Below are positions 57,616-64,000 of a DNA stretch of 64,000 bases, piece after piece. The translations under genes were made by a program, and so were the position numbers. The notes below the pieces were generated by a model. That model saw only the letters and a list, made by a program, of their open reading frames with translations, ran no database searches and had not been told where the DNA came from. The first letter of the stretch is position 1. Every line of letters starts with the position of its first letter. The DNA is from Capillidium heterosporum (Eukaryota; Entomophthoromycota; Entomophthoromycetes; Entomophthorales; Capillidiaceae), in NCBI GenBank assembly GCA_016630905.1, contig WBMQ01000012.1, positions 620,001 through 684,000 on the forward strand. Direction: 5' to 3'.

Positions 57616-58367
57616 AATATCTAATATTTTCTATCTGCTCGATACATATTTCAAGGGAATCCTCTACCAATTATATTTGTTAGTTTGTAATTAAAAAGAT
57701 ATAATAAACTCATGCTAATGTTTTAATTCAAGTAAATTTGAATTTGAGTTATACAAAAGATATTCATTTCCATATCTATGTTGCAGCTTCTTGGATATAA
57801 AATAAATGCGTTTAAAAAGCTTTTAAGGTGTAAGCATTTATCGAAACCTGTAAGATATAAAGATAAATTGAATTGAAGAGAGGCACTGCAAGTTTCGTTC
57901 GGAAATGCTTTTTTGTATTATATAGACTCTGGAAATCAAAGTATATATCCTATAAAAATTACTTTAAGATAGGCTTATAAAAGGACTTGAGCTTTCGTCA
58001 AATCTGTTTCTTCAATACCACCATCAAAACTTGAATAATCAATTTCAACTTCAACCTCCATCTTCAATTCTCTTGTTTGATTGAAATCACTACCTTGGGA
58101 TGTTACAAATAATAATATATTTGCATGCAAGAGAGGTATATTATAGTGGATCTAGGAAGTTTGCGATCTTGCAATTAATTGGAGTGTCCTAATTGCTTAA
58201 ATTCCAAACGGCACATATTTCTTCTAAACTATTGGTTACGGAATACCAAAGAACGGTAAGTATCGGCATCCAACCATGGAAAATTTATCGAGCTTATCAA
58301 AATTTCAGAATTTCAATACTGAACCAACTTTCCAGTTTTGCAGCAAAGACAGAAGAGAAGGATCAGC
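57616..58367. other. AT-rich spacer; may hold 5' exons of NAA25
   Basis: The relic on the minus strand ends here. A possible upstream exon of NAA25 lies around 58193-58254 (a frame ending at a GTAAGT donor, 58253 onward). A matching acceptor TTTCCAG lies near 58334, but this could not be confirmed. Confidence 0.35.
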
Positions 58368-61300
58368 ATGAGCTATAGACAGACCCAAATCACTATAAAG
58401 AGTCTAGAGAGCTATATAGAAAAGAATCCGACCAAGCTCAATGGCTACCAACATCTCTTTCAAGCCTACGTCAAAGATAACAACTATGTAGAGCAACAAA
58501 AAGTAAAAGTTTAAAATTTTCAATATTAATTTGTTCAAAGTTAGCTATAAAGATGTTTAAGCAATTCAAAGATAAGACTTACTGGTTTTGGTCGATCAGT
58601 GCATTGCTAGCTCAGGTAAATTTTGGCTTTTATTTTTAAAGGTATTTAGGATGTTTAGGTCCATCAACTCAATACACAATTGGAAAAGGTCAAAAGTTTG
58701 CCACTCATGCTAGCTGAACGCTACTTTAAAAAGGCCATTGAAGATAAATTGGTTACTGAATTTCAAGGCAGGTATCTACCATAAGATGTTTATTAATTTT
58801 TGGATAGAATTTCTGCTGGGTTATCAGATCTACAAGCTATTGGATAACTATCAACAACTTTATGAGATCGTAGAAGCTTGTATAGAATTGGAAAAGAAAT
58901 CGCCTCAGTTTACTTTTATTAAACTGGAAGCTATGCTGAACGTTGGAAAACTTACCGAGGTGGTTGAAATCTGTCAGTCAAAACTAGTAAACGAAAAGTA
59001 CCTCTTTTGTTTTCATTTGCATTAACTTTATTTTTAAAGGGATAGTTGGAATTATTATAAGCCTTACCTGGGAGCTATTGAAAAGTTGAAAGATACTGGG
59101 TAAGCTATCTTTTTTATTTTGAGGTATTTATATCAAATTAGAGATGGTACTTTAAATGAAGTCGTTGAATCTGCATTGGCTTTCATCAATTCACTGGTCA
59201 GCGAACTTAAAATCCAGGTCCGTGGTCCCCATCTGTTTCGTATATACTTGATGCAGCTTTTAAATCGTATTTGAATTCTTACTATAGCCACGATTGCTTA
59301 ACTTTTCTTTAGGTGATTTGATTAATGCAGTAACTGCATACTGTGACTTATTTTTTACCAAGTCCTGCTGCTTCGAAGACCTGCAACCGATATTGGTCGG
59401 CTTGATGAAAGGTGGGTCCGATAGTCAAGAGTTGCAAGCCTACGTCTCTTCTAAACTTGATTCCATTAAGAAAATCGAGTTGAGCAAGGTAAGCTTTGAT
59501 TTAAAATACTCTAGGTTAATATTATTGTCAGGGCAATGTCATACATACGACAGCCACCTTAGTTAACTTATATAAGATGGATATGATGCTTTCGTATACC
59601 TACCAAGTACCTTTGGAAGAAGATCCAATTATTCAAAGTTTGTTGACGAGTTACCTCGCTGCCCTGCCATTTGGTGACGAGCTTAAAGCTACCGATCGCC
59701 AGTACGGTGATGATCTATTGCTCATGGCTATCCATCGACTCTTACCAGATTACGACTTGGATCGCTTGGTATTGATCGCTACTCTTCTCGAGCTTGGACT
59801 TTCCAACTCGCCAAAGAATTTCCACTTCAAGTTCGTGTTAGTGCGGATCTACCAGCTCCTGGGCGACTATGCGACTAGCTTAAACATCTACTCTGGTCTC
59901 GACATAAAGCATACCCAACTTGATTCCCTTAGGTAATTTACTTTTAAGCACCATGCTTAATTTCGGTTATTGTAGCTATGTCATATTGGATGCTGGATTC
60001 ACATCGTCCAAGTTCAAACTCACCTACGACCTAGCATTAAAATCGAGATCCATCTACTATGACAACCGAAGGGATACCCCAGCCATGGTGCATTTGGCTT
60101 ATACAAAGGGCTCCTACGACGCCGTCGTTGATTTCAGCAAGTTTTACCGTCGCCTCGAAAATTCATTGCAGTTTAAGCTGGGTGACCTAGGTCTTATGCG
60201 TGGAGAATTGATATCGACTGTCGAATCGCCTACACGATATAGAAATCTTATCATCGGAACACCGTTTACTGCTCTAATTGAGAAGGGTAACATTGATCTA
60301 GTAACAATTCGATATTGATCAACTTTAGGCAATTTGGCTGACAATAGAGATTTCCAAGTGCTAGTAGATTTCACTGATGGACAACATAAGAATATCGATC
60401 AATTAACTACTTTACTACCCAAGCGAGATCGTCATTTCGTCCTTGCCATGGGCTTATCATTAAGTGGCTACCAACAGCTTTTAAGCACCAATCCGAACTT
60501 TGAAAATCTGAATTCGTTCTCCAAAGATTTAAGCAGTCTACTAGCTGATAGCGAGGTAACAGTCATTTTATTCTTGCATAGGTTTAACCTGCTTTGTCGA
60601 CATTATAGGTCCAAAGCTTAGATACCATGGAGCGCAAGACATTGAACCTTAACTTGGCTTTGATGAAAGTTGGATTGGCTTTGAACCAAGAAGGTATGTT
60701 GAGAAGTTTGTTGTTGTTTTAACTTTCTATTGTATAGATGCCAAAGATTTAGATGGCTCTCTAGACAATTTTAAAACGATTGCCCAAGGTAGCTTGTATT
60801 GAATATCTCAAATTTATATCTTTATCAATTTTAGATTTTGTTTCAGCATTTCCTGACGCATCTACCACCTTCCCCCTAGGTAAAATTACCCACGAAGTCG
60901 TTACAGCTATTGAGGTAATGCCTTAGTTTACTTACCAACTGCTAACTGCTTTTAAAGGAGGTCAAAATGATTGAGATGTTCTCCTATATGATCGGGCAGA
61001 AGCCTTCACCTATCAAAATCTGTTCTCAGCCGGCTAGACTCAACAAGGTAGGTGCAATCTACTACTTTGCTAACTTTACTTTAGGTTAAAGTTTGCCTCG
61101 ACACCCACCTTTCTAAGCCGTTCCAGACCAAACTTTCGCAAGCGGACTAAGCTTTGGCAGACCAGTTTGAAACCGAACCCCAGTTTCAAATCGGTTACCA
61201 ATCATATTCTTCTTAAGGATGTCGATAAGTCCATTCGCGTACATTATTTTTGTTTTGTATGATACTGATTTTTTATAAACTTATAGGCTAGCTTGGTCAA

Positions 61301-61370
61301 CAATGTTACTAGCAACGTCACCAAAGCCTGGAGGGTAACTCAGGCTACTTTAAAAGGGTTGGCGAAATAA
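58368..61370 (+). CDS. NAA25: NatB N-terminal acetyltransferase auxiliary subunit NAA25/Mdm20, 16 exons
   Basis: Exons: 58368-58502, 58541-58615, 58659-58771, 58808-58997, 59040-59099, 59142-59266, 59313-59488, 59532-59932, 59976-60286, 60329-60555, 60609-60693, 60738-60788, 60835-60914, 60958-61047, 61085-61238, 61287-61370; ~784 aa. The order of conserved blocks follows NAA25: YQHLFQAYVKDNNY and YWFWSISALLAQ (TPRs), VRGPHLFRIYLMQLL, KSCCFEDLQPIL, LELGLSNSPKNFHFKFVLVR, GLDIKHTQLDSL, RRLENSLQFKLGDL and ADNRDFQVLVDF. NAA25 is the ribosome-binding TPR scaffold of NatB, which acetylates Met-Asp/Glu/Asn N-termini and in yeast is needed for actin and tropomyosin function. The first ~90 residues of the family are missing from this model, so 5' exons probably lie upstream. 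Two one-base insertions are inferred: GG 58767-58768 and AAA 61130-61132. Removing them restores phase. Confidence 0.88.
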
Positions 61371-61879
61371 TCTACCTTGGAAGTTTATAAAGTTAATAAA
61401 AGTTAGATAAACAGCTTGAGTATATAGATTAGATTTTTTTTGTTGGAGGTAAAGGAGATATTATGTTTTAAAATAGTGGATAGTAATGCCTGTACTAATG
61501 AATTTTTACTTTTATAGCTTACTAGGCAACCTAATTACACTTATTGCCTATAAAGCTTTATTTTTCTTCTACTACTGGTTCCTATACATCTGCTAGCATC
61601 ATTATATTATATATTTGTCCTTGTGCCTATCCAAAGCCATTCTTAAGGAAGCTTTACCATCTTACTTATTTAGTATTAGTTGTGCAAGTAAAACCAAACT
61701 TTTCTATTTTCATTTAACCATTCCTTTTCTTCAACCTAGTACTTTGATAGACCATCTCTCCTGACTACTAGATTAGAGGTACTATGTTTATAAGCTTGTT
61801 ATATAGATTGGTTTTTTGCCGGGTAATCTAATTGGTCGGATGTCTGAATATCTCATTTGGCTAACTTTCTTACGCCTAT
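61371..61879. other. AT-rich spacer
   Basis: NAA25 3' flank; nothing recognised. Confidence 0.45.
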
Positions 61880-62480
61880 CCCTGTTGTAAGTAGTATTCC
61901 GCGATCGGGTGCCAGTTGTAATCTAGTGCTATGAAGGCTTGAGGCTGCTTTTGACTTTTGGAACAGGTACGGTCTAGAAGCCTAGATTTACCCCAAGTCG
62001 GAAGATGGATATCCAGCATCATGGGATGCTGTACAGTGACGAAGCACTATGTAGTTCAATCGTATATGTCCACCAACAAAGATACAGTAACATCTTTAAC
62101 TTTTAGGAATTTCAACCAAGCTATATTTAGCTTAAAGTCAACTCATCCCTTGATTTACAAGGTTTCGAGACCTAAATATCGTGGTCCATTTTTGGGACTG
62201 GAAAAGGGCGTATACTATGACAGGTTCTTTTGAGTATGTGGCTATAAACCAAATATAGGTATAGCTCACATTCTGCAGCGGCATACCATGTGCCCAGTTT
62301 ATTTACTAACAGCGAAAGTTAGCCATATGCGGTGTAGGTAGGTACCCTTAATTGAACAAGGATACGAAGTTTGTCCACTTTCAAGAATATTTGGATTTAT
62401 CAAGCCAAATTTTCCTCAGAATAACCTGGATTCCTTTTTGTTGGGTCTAGATACCTACAATCAAAGTCACTATTAGAACA
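61880..62480 (+). pseudogene. Possible coding relic, plus strand
   Basis: Protein-like pieces occur in different plus frames, with many stops between. Examples are WISSIMGCCTVTKHYV with IYKVSRPKYRGPFLGLEKGV (61958-62233), and EQGYEVCPLSRIFGFIKPNF with DSFLLGLDTYNQSHY (about 62350-62475). The amino-acid texture is non-random, but no family is recognised and no start or splice pattern is supported. Confidence 0.3.
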
Positions 62481-63716
62481 GCTTTCTAAAATTTTAAATC
62501 AAATATTGAAGCGGCCAAGTAGTAACTCCTTCTGAGGGCAAAGCTGACATGAGAGAGCTTTATGCTTTTCGATCATAGTATTCCCATCAAAATACGGTGT
62601 TAGAATAAGTAGGGCTTGCATCCGGGTATGGGCATAGTTGGCGAAAAGATTGTATCTGTGCCATCTCTATTTCAATAAAACACTTTCTATTATAATTAAT
62701 AACTTTTGCCAATTAAAGATTGGCTTATCAACTGTAAATTTCGCCAATCTGATGTTGATGTAGAATAAACTGTATCCAGAAAAGCAGCTTTGAAAGCTGG
62801 TAAGCCTTGAAATATGTTTATATATGGCACAACCAGCCAAACTAGTTATGTTGTTGATAGGACGTTGGGGTAGCGATATATTTGAAGTGAAACCCTTAGT
62901 AAGCCTTTACAATACAGCCAAAATTGAAGAAAGAACGATTCCCTGCCAAGATTTGGGATATTTTACCGAGTTTATTTGGTAAACTTCATTTGCTAGGAAA
63001 GTCCCGGTAGGTAATTTGGTAACCTTTGCAAGCTTATATAAAGGAACTTAGTAAGGGTTGTATGCGGCAAAGTAAGCCAGTTTATTAATACATTATACCT
63101 GAATACTTTGCGCTTCAATCCAACTTTTATTCGAACTGCACCCTCGCAAACAAAAATAAAGGCACCGTACAAAATTTAAAAATTGAATATAGAACTCTTG
63201 CTATATGAAGAACAATGGAGGACTACCAATAGGATCGCCTTGAGTGTCTCGAAACGCTTTCTCACCTATACCTGCGAGGCCAAAATTTTGTTCTTCCTAA
63301 TTTTTCACCAAAATTGGGTTTATCGCACCAAAACTTTGGTCATGGAATAGCATATACCCTCTCAATATAGCATTTAGTAAACACTTTGATCAACTTAGAT
63401 AGTATTATATTAGGAACTATTTATGCCCAAGTAACTAATTAATACTGACCAATCGGACTAATACGAAATGCTGAGTTACTCACAATATAATAAGCAAACT
63501 TAGATACAGCGAGCTAGCATAAGTTACTAGCAAGGCCTATACCATACTTTTGTTTACAAATTAAGATCCATTCTAAAATCAAAATGTATTTATTGAGGTG
63601 GTGGAAGCCAAAACCATCTCTCTTGATTTCGACTTCCTTCACCACCAGTGTCAACAGTGCAAGTTCCACTTTACTAGCTTTTTCCCAGCAGTCTATTTAC
63701 AACCTCCAATTCAGTT
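62481..63716. other. AT-rich spacer upstream of the last gene
   Basis: No coding signal was supported. A plus frame from 63583 ends at a TGA near 63728 and overlaps the next start out of frame; it may be leader sequence. Confidence 0.4.
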
Positions 63717-64000
63717 ATGCCATTAGGTGAAATTGATAGCATTGTTACCTTAGCCCCTAGACGCCCTATGGATAACAACAACCCTGTACCCAATGAACCT
63801 AATAGTCACTTTGACGTCCCTATCGACAACGTCAAAGTCTACGACGAGGGTAGTGTAGACCAGGTTAGGTACTCTCAGGATGCCAACACCATCGACTACC
63901 CTCCCAAGAGTGGCGATACGACCACCAGTGCCAACCTCAAGTTTGAAAATCTTCACCTATCTGATCAGATGTACAAACCCTCTCACAGTTTCTCACTACC
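63717..64000 (+). CDS. 5' part of an unrecognised gene, cut by the window edge
   Basis: An open frame with GC-rich coding composition begins at the ATG at 63717 (MPLGEIDSIVTLAPRRPMDN) and runs out of the window without a stop, 94 codons so far. The visible part is hydrophilic and Asp/Asn/Pro/Ser-rich (VPIDNVKVYDEGSVDQVRYS), with no signal peptide. It looks like a disordered cytosolic N-terminus, as seen before the membrane domain of many fungal transporters or kinase-regulated proteins. The abrupt change in base composition at 63,590-63,720 supports a real gene start. No function is assigned. Confidence 0.65.
   Translation, partial: MPLGEIDSIVTLAPRRPMDNNNPVPNEPNSHFDVPIDNVKVYDEGSVDQVRYSQDANTIDYPPKSGDTTTSANLKFENLHLSDQMYKPSHSFSL

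Noticed and set aside
59267-59287. 21-base GT-AG candidate intron in NAA25
   Set aside because: It puts the next exon out of frame. The longer 46-base intron (59267-59312), with a CTTAAC branch-like site and pyrimidine tract, gives the right frame.
15786-61238. Programmed ribosomal frameshifting as the general cause of the frame breaks
   Set aside because: The breaks include both insertions and deletions, lie in unrelated contexts and share only homopolymers, which points to sequence error.
1-64000. CRISPR arrays, insertion sequences, operons, tRNA and rRNA genes
   Set aside because: No regularly spaced repeats, inverted-repeat-bounded transposase, or T-loop/D-loop pairs were found by eye. 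A tRNA could still have been missed; tRNAscan-SE would decide.

Overview
The window is a piece of a nuclear fungal chromosome. About 20 protein genes are supported. Most carry several short GT-AG introns, roughly 37-85 bases long. Coding DNA is clearly richer in G+C than the AT-rich spacers between genes. Fungal hallmarks are a Zn2Cys6 transcription factor, a Yck-type casein kinase with a Cys-Cys tail, a GPI-anchored wall or surface protein, Arv1, Rrp8 and an NTO1-type PHD-bromodomain protein. A TRIM37 orthologue and a secreted trypsin-like protease point to an early-diverging lineage rather than Dikarya. An entomophthoralean (Conidiobolus-like) fungus would fit, but that is inference, not proof.

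Layout. 0.8-5.5 kb: a small membrane protein and, on the minus strand, TRIM37. 5.6-9.5 kb: no supported gene. 9.5-12.8 kb: a GPI-anchored Cys-rich protein, a RIB2-type deaminase behind a short upstream ORF, and an unrecognised four-exon gene. 13.8-14.5 kb: a broken gene relic. 14.9-22.5 kb, plus strand: casein kinase YCK, ARV1, RRP8 and IMP2. 23.0-27.1 kb, minus strand: aminopeptidase P and a secreted kelch membrane protein. 28.9-38.5 kb: prohibitin PHB1, RPB8 with a long N-terminal extension, a GH20 hexosaminidase, an F-box-like/ankyrin protein and a conserved protein of unknown function. 39.0-43.9 kb, minus strand: mitochondrial L32, a trypsin and a Zn2Cys6 factor. 46.2-53.3 kb: a divergent pair, NTO1/BRPF and a Vps39/Vps3-family tether subunit. 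54.3-57.6 kb: decayed coding DNA. 58.4-61.4 kb: the NatB subunit NAA25/MDM20. The last 0.3 kb is the 5' end of a gene that runs out of the window.

The genes do not form one pathway; this is ordinary chromosomal gene order. Two groupings are visible. Four genes act in or at mitochondria (IMP2, PHB1, MRPL32, and possibly the long form of aminopeptidase P). Several encode secreted or surface products (GPI protein, kelch protein, hexosaminidase, trypsin), which fits a fungus that degrades chitin and protein.

The most useful observation concerns the sequence itself. At least eight single-base frameshifts fall in short homopolymers inside otherwise well-conserved, correctly spliced genes (YCK three times, TRIM37, aminopeptidase P, the Vps gene, NAA25 twice, and the GPI protein). 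Correcting each by one base restores exon phase. This looks like unpolished long-read or pyrosequencing-type error, and automated gene models here will be truncated. A second pattern is that about one fifth of 3' splice sites end in AAG, more than in the CAG class.
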